This document shows positions 55,834 through 64,000 of a DNA stretch of 64,000 nt, piece by piece. The translations under genes were made by a program, and so were the position numbers. Source of the DNA: Arthrobacter sp. zg-Y20 (GTDB lineage: Bacteria > Actinomycetota > Actinomycetes > Actinomycetales > Micrococcaceae); the NCBI RefSeq assembly GCF_030142075.1, contig NZ_CP126241.1, positions 1,922,001 through 1,986,000 of the forward strand. Reading direction: 5' to 3'. Positions within the stretch are counted from its first letter, which is position 1. Every line of letters begins with the position of its first letter. The notes beneath the pieces were generated by a model that had not been told where the DNA came from, made no database searches, and worked only from the letters and a program-made list of their open reading frames with translations.

Positions 55834-56181
55834 TCAAGCGCTGGTGCGCTCTCCGCGGCGTTCACGCAGGATGTTCAGCCGGTCCTGGAGGATGGTCTCA
55901 AGCTCCTCGATGCTGCGGCGCTCCAGCAGCATGTCCCAGTGCGTACGCACCGGCTTGTCGTTGCTGGTGTCGGGCTTCTCGCCGTTGACCAGGAGCGCTT
56001 CCTTGCCGGTCTTGGAAATCCAGACCGGCGGAATGTCCGCTTCGGCGGCGAAGGTTACGAAAACACGCTCGCCATCCTCGCAGCGGTATTCCACCCGCTG
56101 GCGGGGAGCCGGCTCCACACCGGATTCGGTCTCCATGCTCTGCGCACCAAGGCGCATACCCCGCAGGCTACGATCGCTCAT
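55834..56181 (-). CDS. rbpA: RNA polymerase-binding protein RbpA
   Basis: The 115-residue protein binds RNA polymerase and sigma and stabilises the open complex, an actinobacterial function. MSDRSLRGMRLGAQSMETE and the C-terminal HWDMLLERRSIEELE helix (sigma-interacting domain) are diagnostic. GGAG lies 5 bp before ATG 56181. A TACAAT -10 candidate lies at 56430-56425, about 245 bp upstream. Confidence 0.97.
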   Translation of the reverse strand: MSDRSLRGMRLGAQSMETESGVEPAPRQRVEYRCEDGERVFVTFAAEADIPPVWISKTGKEALLVNGEKPDTSNDKPVRTHWDMLLERRSIEELETILQDRLNILRERRGERTSA

Positions 56182-56467
56182 CTTTTCTCCCTCTTCAATC
56201 CGCTGGATCCGCTGGCGGATCCTCTGTTGTGCCGGCGCCGGGCCGGTGCTCTTTCCGGTGCTGTTGCCGGTTCTGATGCCGCTTATCTGCACGCTGCCGC
56301 CCCTGCGGGCGGTCCGGCCGGCGGCCCCTTCCGCCCTCACAGTTCTTACAACGCCGACGGCGCTGCTGCTGTTCCCGGCGGCGGTCCCGTATCGGCGCCG
56401 CGGCCATTGCCCGGCAAACAACCTATTGTACCGGTACCAACCGCCGATCGGCGAACACAGGGGAGGG

Positions 56468-57439
56468 TCAGGCCACCCCGGCTGCGTCCGCTGCGGGCCC
56501 CGACCCGTTCTGCACGGGGGAGCTGCCGTTGGTGGAGGAGTGCTTTTTCGCATCCGGTACGAAGTCGCCCAGGGCGCTGCCCACACCCTTGAGCGCCTCA
56601 CCGAGTTCGCTGGGGATGATCCAGACCTTGTTGGACGTACCTTCGGCCAGCTTGGGCAGCGTCTGGAGGTACTGGTAGGCCAGCAGCTTCTGGTCCGGGT
56701 TGCCCTTGTGGATCGCGTCGAAGACCTTGGCGATGGCCTGGGCCTCGCCGTCCGCCCGCAGGATCGCAGCCTTGGCGTCGCCTTCGGCGGCCAGGATGGC
56801 TGCCTGCCGGCGCCCCTCGGCCGTGAGGATCTGCGACTGCTTGGAGCCTTCCGCGGTCAGCACGGTGGCCCGGCGTTCACGTTCGGCACGCATCTGCTTT
56901 TCCATCGAATCCTGGATGGTCAGGGGCGGGGCAATGGTCTTGAGCTCCACACGCGAGACACGGATGCCCCAGCGGCCGGTGGCCTCATCCAGCACGCCGC
57001 GCAGCTGGCCGTTGATCTGGTCGCGGGAGGTCAGCGCCTCTTCCAGGTTCAGGCCGCCCACTACGTTGCGCAGGGTGGTAATGGTCAGCTGCTCCACACC
57101 CTGGATGTAGTTGGCAATCTCATAGGTGGCCGCCCGGGCGTCGGTGACCTGGAAGTACACCACGGTGTCGATGGAGACCACCAGGCTGTCCTCGGTAATG
57201 ACCTGCTGCGGAGGGAATGACACCACCTGTTCACGCAGGTCCAGCAGCGGCAGGAGCCGGTCCACGAACGGGATCAGGATAGTCAGGCCGGGATTCAGGG
57301 TCTTCTGGTACTTGCCCAGCCGTTCAACCACCCCTGCCCGGGCCTGCGGGACAATCTTTACAGCCTTGACGAGGATGACCAATACAAAGATCACCAGCAC
57401 GGCAAGAACAACTACTAGGACGCCGGTTCCGGTACCCAT
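56468..57439 (-). CDS. SPFH/band 7 (flotillin-stomatin) protein
   Basis: The 323-residue membrane protein has one N-terminal helix (about 5-27) and an SPFH domain (AVKIVPQARAGVVERLGKYQ) followed by a coiled, Ala/Glu/Arg-rich region. It resembles the QmcA/stomatin type that pairs with NfeD. GGGGGG is close to ATG 57439; the frame from 57508 is too long. The nfeD gene lies 75 bp upstream, in the same direction. Confidence 0.88.
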   Translation of the reverse strand: MGTGTGVLVVVLAVLVIFVLVILVKAVKIVPQARAGVVERLGKYQKTLNPGLTILIPFVDRLLPLLDLREQVVSFPPQQVITEDSLVVSIDTVVYFQVTDARAATYEIANYIQGVEQLTITTLRNVVGGLNLEEALTSRDQINGQLRGVLDEATGRWGIRVSRVELKTIAPPLTIQDSMEKQMRAERERRATVLTAEGSKQSQILTAEGRRQAAILAAEGDAKAAILRADGEAQAIAKVFDAIHKGNPDQKLLAYQYLQTLPKLAEGTSNKVWIIPSELGEALKGVGSALGDFVPDAKKHSSTNGSSPVQNGSGPAADAAGVA

Positions 57440-57514
57440 GTTCCCCCCTTTGGGATTTGGCAGAATCCGCGGATCCTGCGGTTGGTCCGGCGGTGGTGCC
57501 GCCGGCACGATTAG

Positions 57515-58039
57515 TTAGGTTGTTTTGCGGCGGCCCGGTTCCGGGGTCTTTCCGCTTCCGGCGGGCCGGTCCGGGGTATTACCGGCCGAAGCCTCGACGA
57601 CGGCGGTGGCGCCTTCGATCCGGGCCACCCGTACCTGCGTCCCGGCCGCCAGCGTATCCCCGGCGGCGCTGCGCGCGGACCAGGTTTCCCCGCCGATCTT
57701 CACCGTGCCGGCGAGCCCGGTCACGGGCTCCAGCGTCAGCGCCGGCCCGCCGACGAGACGGTCTATGTTGGAGAGCTGGTCCTTGCTGCTGTGCTGCAGA
57801 TGCTTGAGTGCCAGCGGACGCACCAGTGCGATCATCAGCACGGACACCAGGGCGAACACTACAACCTGCAGGAACAGCGGGGCACCGAGCAGCGAACTGA
57901 GCATGGCCGCCAGCGCACCAACGGAGAGCATCGCGAAAAACAGATCCAGAGTGAGGGCCTCAATAGCGGCGAAGCCCAGGAAAAGCACCAGCCACAGGGC
58001 CCAGCCGTAGCTGAGCATCCATTCGTAGACTTCCTGCAT
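57515..58039 (-). CDS. NfeD-family membrane protein
   Basis: The 174-residue protein has three or four transmembrane helices (about 10-85) and a C-terminal OB-like domain (LAGTVKIGGETWSARS). It is the short NfeD form that works with SPFH proteins in membrane microdomain maintenance. AAAGGGG precedes ATG 58039 by 7 bp. Confidence 0.88.
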   Translation of the reverse strand: MQEVYEWMLSYGWALWLVLFLGFAAIEALTLDLFFAMLSVGALAAMLSSLLGAPLFLQVVVFALVSVLMIALVRPLALKHLQHSSKDQLSNIDRLVGGPALTLEPVTGLAGTVKIGGETWSARSAAGDTLAAGTQVRVARIEGATAVVEASAGNTPDRPAGSGKTPEPGRRKTT

Positions 58040-58282
58040 CCGTTATCCCCTTTTCTTTCGGATGTTCGTTCGGATGTATCCGCGTGTAGTCGGGCTCCGG
58101 CTTTACCGGGTTGCTCCGCTGTGGCCCGGGCGTCGCGCGGGGCGTCTTGCCGGTTGGTGCGGCGGTCCGGGTGTGCGCGGGTTCTCCCGGCGCAGCGGCG
58201 CGTTGAGATCATTCTGCCCGAAGAGACGGTACAGACCTAGGGATAACCGTGCCGGTTGGGTAACGTTTGCGTCCCGCCCGGG

Positions 58283-59119
58283 CTAGCGGGCCCGGAAGAG
58301 TTGCAGGGAGAACGACGCGGTTACCCCAAGTGGCAGGGCAAAGCCCGCCACGGTGCGGTCCAGGGCGGCCGGATCCAGGTGCCGGGCAGAGGGGCCCATG
58401 AGGGCGACGTTGCGCAGGTCCGCGGCCTCAAGCTGCATTTCGTAGGTGCAGCGGACCGTGTCCAGCGGCGTGAACCACCGCTCCATTGCGGCGGCAACCC
58501 GTTCCGTTTTTTCCGCCCCGATGTCCAGCATCCCTGCTGCGGCGCGGATCTGCTGCAGATGGTCCGGGCCGGGGGTGACCACAGCCAGCACGCCGCTGGA
58601 GTCCAGGACCCGGCGGAACTCGGCCGGGTTCCGCGGTGCGAAGACATTCAGGACCACGTCCACCGAGGCATCCGGGAGCGGAAGCCTGCGCCACACGTCC
58701 CACACCAAGGCGTAGGAACCGGGCAGGGACCGGGCAGCACGGCGCAGCGCAAATTTGGAAATGTCCATTGCCACGGCGGCTGCTCCGGGAAGGGCCGCCA
58801 GGACCTCGCCGAGGTAATAACCCGTGCCGGCACCGGCGTCGAGCACCGTGGCAGCGTTCGGGGCCGCCGGGGAAACCAGCCGGGCCAGCTCCGCAGCCAG
58901 GGGCGCGTAGTGGCCGGCGGCGAGGAAATCGGCGCGGGCCTGCACCATGGCCGCAGTGTCGGCCTGGAACTTGGTGCCGGCACCGGTGAGGAGGTTGAAA
59001 TAGCCCTGTTTGGCGGCGTCGTACCGGTGCCCGGCCGGGCACGCAAGGGTCCGCAGCGCGGCGTCGGGCTCGAGGGTGCTGCCGCAGACGGGACACTCCA
59101 GGGGCGGCAGGGAAGGCAT
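58283..59119 (-). CDS. RlmA-like 23S rRNA (guanine-N1)-methyltransferase
   Basis: The 278-residue SAM enzyme has an N-terminal zinc motif (CPVC with later Cys and His) and SAM motif VLDAGAGTGYYLGEVL (about 93). This matches RlmA(I)/(II), which methylates a G in helix 35 of 23S rRNA. TAGGAT is 6 bp before ATG 59119 on the minus strand, with no Shine-Dalgarno. Confidence 0.85.
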   Translation of the reverse strand: MPSLPPLECPVCGSTLEPDAALRTLACPAGHRYDAAKQGYFNLLTGAGTKFQADTAAMVQARADFLAAGHYAPLAAELARLVSPAAPNAATVLDAGAGTGYYLGEVLAALPGAAAVAMDISKFALRRAARSLPGSYALVWDVWRRLPLPDASVDVVLNVFAPRNPAEFRRVLDSSGVLAVVTPGPDHLQQIRAAAGMLDIGAEKTERVAAAMERWFTPLDTVRCTYEMQLEAADLRNVALMGPSARHLDPAALDRTVAGFALPLGVTASFSLQLFRAR

Positions 59120-59177
59120 AAAACCATCCTAAGGCGGCAGTTGGCCGGGGACGGCAGGGAACATTAGGCTTCCACTC

Positions 59178-61262
59178 GTGAAACCATGTGACCTGCCTCT
59201 CCTTAATTCACTGTCCGCTCCCGCCCTGCACCCTGACGCCCTGCACTGCGTGGTGTCCGTGACCCGGCCCGACTTCGCCGCTGATGCCTATACCGGCCAG
59301 CTGTGGCGGGTCCCGCTGACGCCGGGCGGGGCGCCGCGCCGGCTCACCCGGGGCTTCCGCGACACCGTCCCGAAGTACAGTCCGGACGGCAGTGTCCTGG
59401 GGTTCCTCCGTGCAGCACCGGGGGAGCCGGCCCAGTTGTACGTGCTGGGTGCCGGCAGCGGGGAACCGGTGCAGCTGACCGATGCCGCCCTGGGCGTCAG
59501 CTGGTTCGCGTTCTCGCCGGACGGGGTCCGCGCGGTGTTTTCCGCCCGGGTGCCGGAAGCGGGCCGGTACGGCACTGTTGAGGGCGTGGCCGCCGGTGCC
59601 GAGGATCCCCGGCTGATCACTACCTTCAAATACCGGATGAACGGCGTGGGCTACACGCAGGACAAACCCGTCCAGGCCTTCCTCGTGGACCTGCCCGATC
59701 TGGATGCGGAACCGTACATTCCGCCCCGGGGACGGAGCCGGGAAGCCCGGGCCGGGGAAGACCGCGAAGAGGACCTCGGCGAGGACCTCGGCGAGGACGG
59801 CGGCAGCCGCGGGCTGCCCGAGGCGGTGCAGCTGACCACCGGAGCCACCGACCACCTGCAGCCCGTGTTCAGCGCCGACGGGAGCCGGATCCTGTTCACT
59901 GCCGCCCGGGACGATGAGACCCTGGTGGCGGATGCCTACAGCATCAGCCCTGACGGAACCGGCCTCACGAAGCTGACCAATTTGGGCGGCGGCAGCCCGC
60001 TGGCCGTGTCCGACCCGGTGCAAAGCGCCAACGGGCACTGGCTGTTCTACCTCGGGCAGGAAGTATCGGAGTCAGGCACCGAGTTCGTGGCCCGGAACAC
60101 CTCGCTGTACGCCGCGCCGGCAGCAGACCCGTCCGCGGTGCGCCGGCTGACGGATCCGGAAACCGTGGACCTGGCCGAGGGCACCGTGGTTCCGCACAAC
60201 AGTGCCGAAGCCCTGGTCTTTAACCGGTCCCGGGGCACAGGCGAGCTGCTGTCCGTGGATCCCCGCGGCGGGGTGCACACCATGGTGGAGGGCCCGCGGG
60301 TTGTCACCGCAGCCGGCTCGGCGGGCGGCACCGTGGTGGCCTGCTATACGGATCCGCAGACCGCCGGTGACCTGGCCGTCGTCGACGACGACGGGCTGCG
60401 GCGGCTTACCGACTTCTCGGCGGCCCTGCGCCGGCATGCTCCGCTGACTATTCCGGCGGAGGAAACCCATTCCTCATCCGACGGCTATCCGGTCCATGGC
60501 TGGGTGGCGCTGCCGGAGGCGCCCGGTCCCCACCCGGTACTGCTGAACATTCACGGCGGACCGTTTGCGCAGTATGGGTGGGGCTGCTTCGATGAAACGC
60601 AGATTTACACGGAGGCCGGCTACGCCGTGCTGATGTGCAATCCGCGCGGCTCCGCCGGGTACGGGCAGGACCATGGACGCAGCATCAAAGCGGATATGGG
60701 CACCCTCGATTTGGCCGATGTGCTGGCCTTCCTGGACGGCGCCCTGGCCGGGCACCCGGAACTGGACGGCACCCGGGTGGGCATCATGGGCGGCTCCTAC
60801 GGCGGCTACCTCACGGCCTGGACCATCGCGCACGACCACCGCTTCACCGCTGCCGTGGTGGAGCGAGGTTTCCTGGATCCGCTCTCCTTCACCGGCTCAG
60901 CGGACATTGGGTGGTTCTTCAGCGCCGGTTACACGGGCACCGATCCCGGGCACGTCCTGGAGCAGAGTCCGATGGCCCACGTGGACGCCGTCCGGACCCC
61001 CACGTTCGTGGTCCACTCCGAGGAGGACCTGCGGTGTCCCGTGGAGCAGGCCCAGCGCTACTACACGGCGCTGAAGCTGCGCGGCGTGCCCACCGAGTTG
61101 CTGCTGTTCCCGGGCGAAAACCACGAACTATCACGCAGCGGCACCCCCTGGCACCGCCGCCGCCGGTTCGAGCATCTGCTGCGCTGGTGGGCGCGCTGGT
61201 TGCCCACGGCACAGAATCCCGCACCGCAGAACGCCCGACAGCCGGAGCCGGCCGGCGCCTAG
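59178..61262 (+). CDS. S9-family serine peptidase (acylaminoacyl/dipeptidyl type)
   Basis: The 694-residue protein has an N-terminal beta-propeller and a C-terminal alpha/beta hydrolase with Ser540 (GGSYGGY), Asp617 (HSEEDLRCP) and His649 (GENHELSRSG). An acidic insert (about 190-210) carries a 12-bp duplication. TAGGCT (59165-59170) is 7 bp before GTG 59178. It is divergent from the RlmA gene. Confidence 0.9.
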   Translation: MKPCDLPLLNSLSAPALHPDALHCVVSVTRPDFAADAYTGQLWRVPLTPGGAPRRLTRGFRDTVPKYSPDGSVLGFLRAAPGEPAQLYVLGAGSGEPVQLTDAALGVSWFAFSPDGVRAVFSARVPEAGRYGTVEGVAAGAEDPRLITTFKYRMNGVGYTQDKPVQAFLVDLPDLDAEPYIPPRGRSREARAGEDREEDLGEDLGEDGGSRGLPEAVQLTTGATDHLQPVFSADGSRILFTAARDDETLVADAYSISPDGTGLTKLTNLGGGSPLAVSDPVQSANGHWLFYLGQEVSESGTEFVARNTSLYAAPAADPSAVRRLTDPETVDLAEGTVVPHNSAEALVFNRSRGTGELLSVDPRGGVHTMVEGPRVVTAAGSAGGTVVACYTDPQTAGDLAVVDDDGLRRLTDFSAALRRHAPLTIPAEETHSSSDGYPVHGWVALPEAPGPHPVLLNIHGGPFAQYGWGCFDETQIYTEAGYAVLMCNPRGSAGYGQDHGRSIKADMGTLDLADVLAFLDGALAGHPELDGTRVGIMGGSYGGYLTAWTIAHDHRFTAAVVERGFLDPLSFTGSADIGWFFSAGYTGTDPGHVLEQSPMAHVDAVRTPTFVVHSEEDLRCPVEQAQRYYTALKLRGVPTELLLFPGENHELSRSGTPWHRRRRFEHLLRWWARWLPTAQNPAPQNARQPEPAGA
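59769..59798 (+). repeat. 12-bp in-frame duplication in the S9 peptidase gene
   Basis: GAGGACCTCGGC occurs at 59769-59780 and 59781-59792, then GAGGAC, encoding EDLGEDLGED in an acidic loop. Confidence 0.9.
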
Positions 61263-61290
61263 GCAGCAGGGAACCCGCAGCGGGGCCGGG

Positions 61291-61920
61291 TCAGAAGCCC
61301 AGGACCCGCTGGGCCTCGTCGATGTCCGGCGCGGCCCAGCGCCGGGCGTATTCGGTGTTGCTGCACAACGAGCGGGTGAGCACCTTGTCCACGTACACCG
61401 TCCCGTAGAGATGGTCCGTCTCGTGCTGGACAATCCGCGCCTGCCAGCCGCTGAACCGTTCCATGTGCTGGCGGGACTGCGGGTCGGTGTAGTCCAGCAC
61501 CACGGACGCATGCCGGCGCACCACGCCCTGGTACCCCTCGAAGGACAAGCAGCCCTCGAAGAATTCGGCGCTGTCGTCGCCGTCGGCTTCGTAGCGGGGA
61601 TTGATGATGGTGAAGAACGGCAACGGCAGGCGTTCGCGTACCGCTGCAGCTTCGGCGCCGACGTCGTAGGTGTCTTCCAGTACCGCGATCTGCAACGGGA
61701 TGCCCAACTGGGGCGCGGCCAGGCCCACACCTGGCGCAGCATGCATCACCCGCCGCATCAGCGCGATCAGCGCTTCCAGCTCCTCGGCGTCCAGCTCACC
61801 GTCAAAGGGCAGCGCCGCACGGCGCAGGGCGGGGTGGCCCAGTTGGACAATCGGTACAAGCTCCTGCTCCAGCATCGGAAGGACCAGGTCACGCAGCAGG
61901 GCGGAGGATTCGGTGGGCAC
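61291..61920 (-). CDS. def: peptide deformylase
   Basis: The 209-residue metalloenzyme removes the N-formyl group from new proteins. Motifs GVGLAAPQLG, EGCLS and QHETDHLYG carry the metal ligands and catalytic Glu. It is a normal family length. TAGGAT is 6 bp before GTG 61920. A second deformylase elsewhere is likely but not visible here. Confidence 0.93.
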   Translation of the reverse strand: MPTESSALLRDLVLPMLEQELVPIVQLGHPALRRAALPFDGELDAEELEALIALMRRVMHAAPGVGLAAPQLGIPLQIAVLEDTYDVGAEAAAVRERLPLPFFTIINPRYEADGDDSAEFFEGCLSFEGYQGVVRRHASVVLDYTDPQSRQHMERFSGWQARIVQHETDHLYGTVYVDKVLTRSLCSNTEYARRWAAPDIDEAQRVLGF

Positions 61921-61984
61921 GGATTCATCCTAATGGCCGCTACGCTGTTGGTGCGCCGCGCCGAAGAGTAGCGTCTGGGCCATC

Positions 61985-62551
61985 ATGACTGAGCAGCAGC
62001 CCTACACCGTGCTGGGACGGTATCCAGGATTCGAGTTGCGCCACTATCCGGCGCACGTGCTGGCCCAGGTCACTGTGAACGCGGGATTCGAGGGGGCCGG
62101 CAACACCGGTTTCCGCTACCTGTACCGGTACATCAGCGGCCGGAACTCCTCCCGGGCGGGACTGGACCCCTATCCGCCGGGCGAAGTGCAGTTCAGCGAA
62201 AACCTGGCGATGACAGCCCCGGTGCTCCTGGAGCCGAGCCCCATCGCGGGAGCCTTTACGGTGGCTTTTGTCCTCCCTGGGGACCTGACCGCCCTCACCG
62301 CCCCGGTGCCGGAAGATCCCGCTGTGAGCATTGTGGCGGTACCGGGACAAACGGGGGCGGCGGCCGCCTTCTCCGGACGCTGGAATGAAGCCAACTACCA
62401 AGCCCATTTGGCCGCCTTGCAGGCCGCCGTCGGGGCAGAGGGGTTCAGCCTGCTGGGAAATCCGCGTTTTGCGCGGTTCGACCCGCCCTACCGGCCCTGG
62501 TTCCTGCGCCGCAACGAGGTGGTTCAGGACGTGGAGGGACCGGGGGACTGA
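61985..62551 (+). CDS. SOUL-family heme-binding protein
   Basis: A 188-residue SOUL/HBP protein with FELRHYPAHVLAQV near the N-terminus and FRYLYRYISGRN in the middle. It probably binds heme or a tetrapyrrole; its role is unknown. ATG 61985 has TAGCGT 10 bp upstream. It is divergent from def by 64 bp. Confidence 0.85.
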   Translation: MTEQQPYTVLGRYPGFELRHYPAHVLAQVTVNAGFEGAGNTGFRYLYRYISGRNSSRAGLDPYPPGEVQFSENLAMTAPVLLEPSPIAGAFTVAFVLPGDLTALTAPVPEDPAVSIVAVPGQTGAAAAFSGRWNEANYQAHLAALQAAVGAEGFSLLGNPRFARFDPPYRPWFLRRNEVVQDVEGPGD

Positions 62552-62721
62552 CGCGGCAGCGGGTGGATCCCGGGCAGGGCGGCGCCTGTTCCGGTCATGC
62601 GTCCGGGTCCGCCAGGTCCTGTTCTGCGGATGACAGCGCCCGGGACGACGGCGGGAGGGCGGCATGGAGGGAGGAGGTCACCCGTGGATTGTATGCGCCG
62701 GCGGGGGAGAGCCAAACAAAA

Positions 62722-62754
62722 AGCCGGGTCCCGCCTCAACGGCGGAACCCGGCT
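62722..62754 (-). terminator. terminator of the DUF4193 gene
   Basis: AGCCGGGTCCCGCC (62722-62735) and GGCGGAACCCGGCT (62741-62754) form a 14-bp stem with one mismatch; on the minus strand TTTTTGTTTGG follows. Confidence 0.85.
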
Positions 62755-62771
62755 GTGCTGCGGGGCAGGAG

Positions 62772-63074
62772 TTAGCCTTCGCAGTCCACGCAGTAAGCCT
62801 CGCCGTTCTTTTCGCGGGCAATCTGCGAACGGTGGCGTACGAGGAAGCAGGACATGCAGGTGAACTCGTCTGCCTGCGGGGGAACTACCTTGATGAGCAG
62901 TTCCTCGCCGGACAGGTCTGCGCCGGGAAGGTCAAAACCATCAATGGCGTCTGACTCTTCGACATCGATGACAGCCGTCATCGCTCCGCCGCGCTGCTGA
63001 GCTTTCAGACCCTCCAGGGAGTCTGTGTGCTGGTCTTCTTCCTTGACGCGCGGGGCATCGTAATCGGTAGCCAT
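62772..63074 (-). CDS. DUF4193-family protein
   Basis: The 100-residue protein has an acidic middle and a C-terminal four-cysteine cluster (CMSC and CVDC) that probably binds zinc. DUF4193 is common in actinobacteria; function unknown. ATG 63074 follows AGGAGA by 13 bp, rather far. TATGAT, a good -10, lies at 63122-63117 on the minus strand. Confidence 0.85.
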   Translation of the reverse strand: MATDYDAPRVKEEDQHTDSLEGLKAQQRGGAMTAVIDVEESDAIDGFDLPGADLSGEELLIKVVPPQADEFTCMSCFLVRHRSQIAREKNGEAYCVDCEG

Positions 63075-63291
63075 TTTGTTGTGCTTATCTCCTGATTTGG
63101 GGGGGTTGAAGCGTAGATCATATAGGGCAACGAAAGTCGCTGCACCAAACCGTACAGGCGTGGCGGCCGTTCGTTGACGAAATAGGCGGCGAAAGTGACC
63201 AACGTCCCGTTCTCCCGTAGTGCCGGCGGTAGTTCCTTCGGCAGGACCGCCGGTACCCGGGTAATCCGGGGACCCCGGGCGCGCAGTGCAG

Positions 63292-63408
63292 CACGGGGGA
63301 CGGGCACGGGGGACGGGCACGGGGGACGGGCACGGGGGACGGGCACGGGGGACGGGCACAGGGGACGGGCACGGGGGACGGGCACAGGGGACGGGCACAG
63401 GGGAATGG
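63292..63408. repeat. 13-bp tandem array, nine copies
   Basis: The unit CACGGGGGACGGG is repeated nine times from 63292; copies 6, 8 and 9 have CACAGGGG, and the last is further changed. The period is not a multiple of three. It is strongly strand-biased (G-rich on plus). Confidence 0.95.
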
Positions 63409-63433
63409 CACGGCCCAGCGCTGCACGCAACGG

Positions 63434-63807
63434 TTATGTCAACTTGATGAACCGCGGCGGCGGGCCTGCGGGGGAGTTATGTCAACTCACCATGAACCTG
63501 TACGGGAAACGTCCGGGGACCGGAAATTGTCCAACCAGGTCAGCGGATTTTGGCCCGGCCGCCCGGGTACGCCAACACGCCGGAGGAAACCGGCCCGGCA
63601 TGCTGCAGCCCCGCACAGCGGCGCAAAACGAGTCGTCCGCTGCAAAAAGCATTCCCAAAGGTCTCCGGGAGGCAGAAACGTCCAAAACCGGGGGATTTGT
63701 GCTGATTTGAGTACCGAATCGGCATATAACCCGGAAAAGCGATATTAGTGCTTCTGGCCACTTCCGACGCGTACCGCAAAGTGCCGATAATCCACATTAT
63801 GTCAACT
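63434..63807 (+). repeat. three dispersed exact copies of TTATGTCAACT
   Basis: Copies at 63434-63444, 63477-63487 and 63797-63807, same orientation. The first two are each followed after 2 or 4 nt by ATGAACC. The third is preceded by ATAAT-CCAC-ATTAT (63787-63800), a perfect inverted repeat that overlaps it. No recombinase gene is nearby. Confidence 0.85.
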
Positions 63808-63911
63808 AGCGTTTAGAAGGGGGTCCCCCGGACCCGCCCGAAGCCCTCATCTCCGGGGGCAGCCGCAGCATGTAGGCTTCCGGCAAACACCCGGCGTTCA
63901 AGGGAGGCATC

Positions 63912-64000
63912 ATGGGCGCGCATCGCTGGTTTCCCGTTGCCGCAGCCGTCAGCACTCTCGTAGTGTCCCTGGCCGGCTGCGGCGCGGGCGCTTCCGGATC
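63912..64000 (+). CDS. lipoprotein, 3' truncated by window end
   Basis: ATG 63912 follows AAGGGAGG by 4 bp. The visible 29 residues form a signal peptide with a lipobox (LAGC, about Cys22) and a Gly/Ala/Ser linker. The mature domain is outside the window, so function cannot be given. Confidence 0.75.
   Translation, partial: MGAHRWFPVAAAVSTLVVSLAGCGAGASG

Larger units (their letters stand above)
63075..63911. other. 837-bp gene-free stretch with repeats
   Basis: No ORF here looks coding; frames across 63292-63408 are products of the repeat. It holds the DUF4193 promoter, a nine-copy 13-bp array, three TTATGTCAACT 11-mers, and at the right end a TAGGCT (63873-63878) that may serve the next lipoprotein. 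The part from about 63640 to 63800 is visibly less GC-rich than the rest of the window. Confidence 0.7.

Noticed and set aside
63292-63408. CRISPR array
   Set aside because: The 13-bp units are directly abutting with no spacers and no cas genes are nearby.
63005-63430. Minus-strand ORFs rich in Pro-Val-Pro-Arg-Ala
   Set aside because: They are translations of the 13-bp array in successive frames; the DUF4193 start at 63074 explains the real gene.
63195-63710. Plus-strand ORF over the 13-bp array
   Set aside because: Low-complexity Gly/Arg/Asp repeats, no ribosome binding site and no recognisable domain.
63434-63807. Three promoters on the minus strand from TTGACA in the 11-mer
   Set aside because: No TANNNT lies 16-18 bp downstream of any copy, so the TTGACA match alone is not enough.

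Overview
The window is a high-GC, densely packed segment of an actinobacterial chromosome. Gene content points to Micrococcales, most likely an Arthrobacter-like Micrococcaceae. It carries a complete Pup-proteasome locus, mycothiol ligase MshC, RbpA, actinobacterial GlgA, and a PafB-PafC pair fused into one protein, a fusion known from Arthrobacter. No rRNA, phage, transposase or CRISPR array is visible. There is one tRNA, Leu with anticodon GAG.

Layout. 1-4.5 kb: tail of an ABC ATPase, an SpoU rRNA/tRNA methyltransferase, a lipoprotein, zinc-free ribosomal protein L31, a lipoate ligase and a cupin. 4.5-10 kb, minus strand: aminopeptidase N, a polytopic glycosyltransferase-like membrane protein and a YeiH-type exporter. 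10-17 kb: a P-type ATPase, a zinc-ribbon SDR protein, and divergent glgC/glgA. 17-23.6 kb: a lipid divergon with acyl-CoA oxidase and TetR on one side and thiolase, FabG-like reductase and MaoC hydratase on the other. 23.7-35 kb: housekeeping and transport genes (kynureninase, Usp, APC permease, CNNM protein, tRNA-Leu, M20 peptidase, acyl-CoA dehydrogenase, UppP, MshC, PAC2). 35-52.8 kb: HAD hydrolase, site-2 protease, TrmI, ARC/Mpa, Dop, Pup, PrcB, PrcA, PafA, two FKBPs, PafBC, a small membrane protein, TatA, TatC and HelY helicase, all on the plus strand. 52.8-64 kb: amidohydrolase, polyprenol-phosphate mannosyltransferase, RbpA, an SPFH/NfeD pair, RlmA-like methyltransferase, S9 peptidase, deformylase, SOUL protein, a DUF4193 protein and the start of a lipoprotein.

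How the genes work together. The 38-44.7 kb block encodes a full pupylation cycle. Pup ends in GGQ, Dop deamidates it, PafA ligates it, ARC unfolds the substrate and PrcAB degrades it. PafBC, the WYL-domain activator of the DNA-damage response, lies downstream behind its own terminator and promoter. The 17-23.6 kb divergon supplies the steps of a beta-oxidation cycle under a TetR regulator whose gene has an operator-like palindrome over its -10 box.

Two patterns recur and are worth testing. First, at least sixteen genes on both strands have a TANNNT -10 hexamer exactly 6 or 7 nt before the ATG/GTG and generally no Shine-Dalgarno, which is the signature of leaderless transcription. Second, at least five genes are followed, at or just after the stop codon, by short tandem duplications (9-17 bp units); a nine-copy 13-bp array lies in a gene-poor stretch at the right end. 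The 54.46-54.99 kb gap holds a near-consensus promoter (TTGACA-N16-TAGGCT) and may encode a structured RNA or long leader. The 63.1-63.9 kb gap holds three exact copies of an 11-mer that may mark an old mobile-element or recombinase site.
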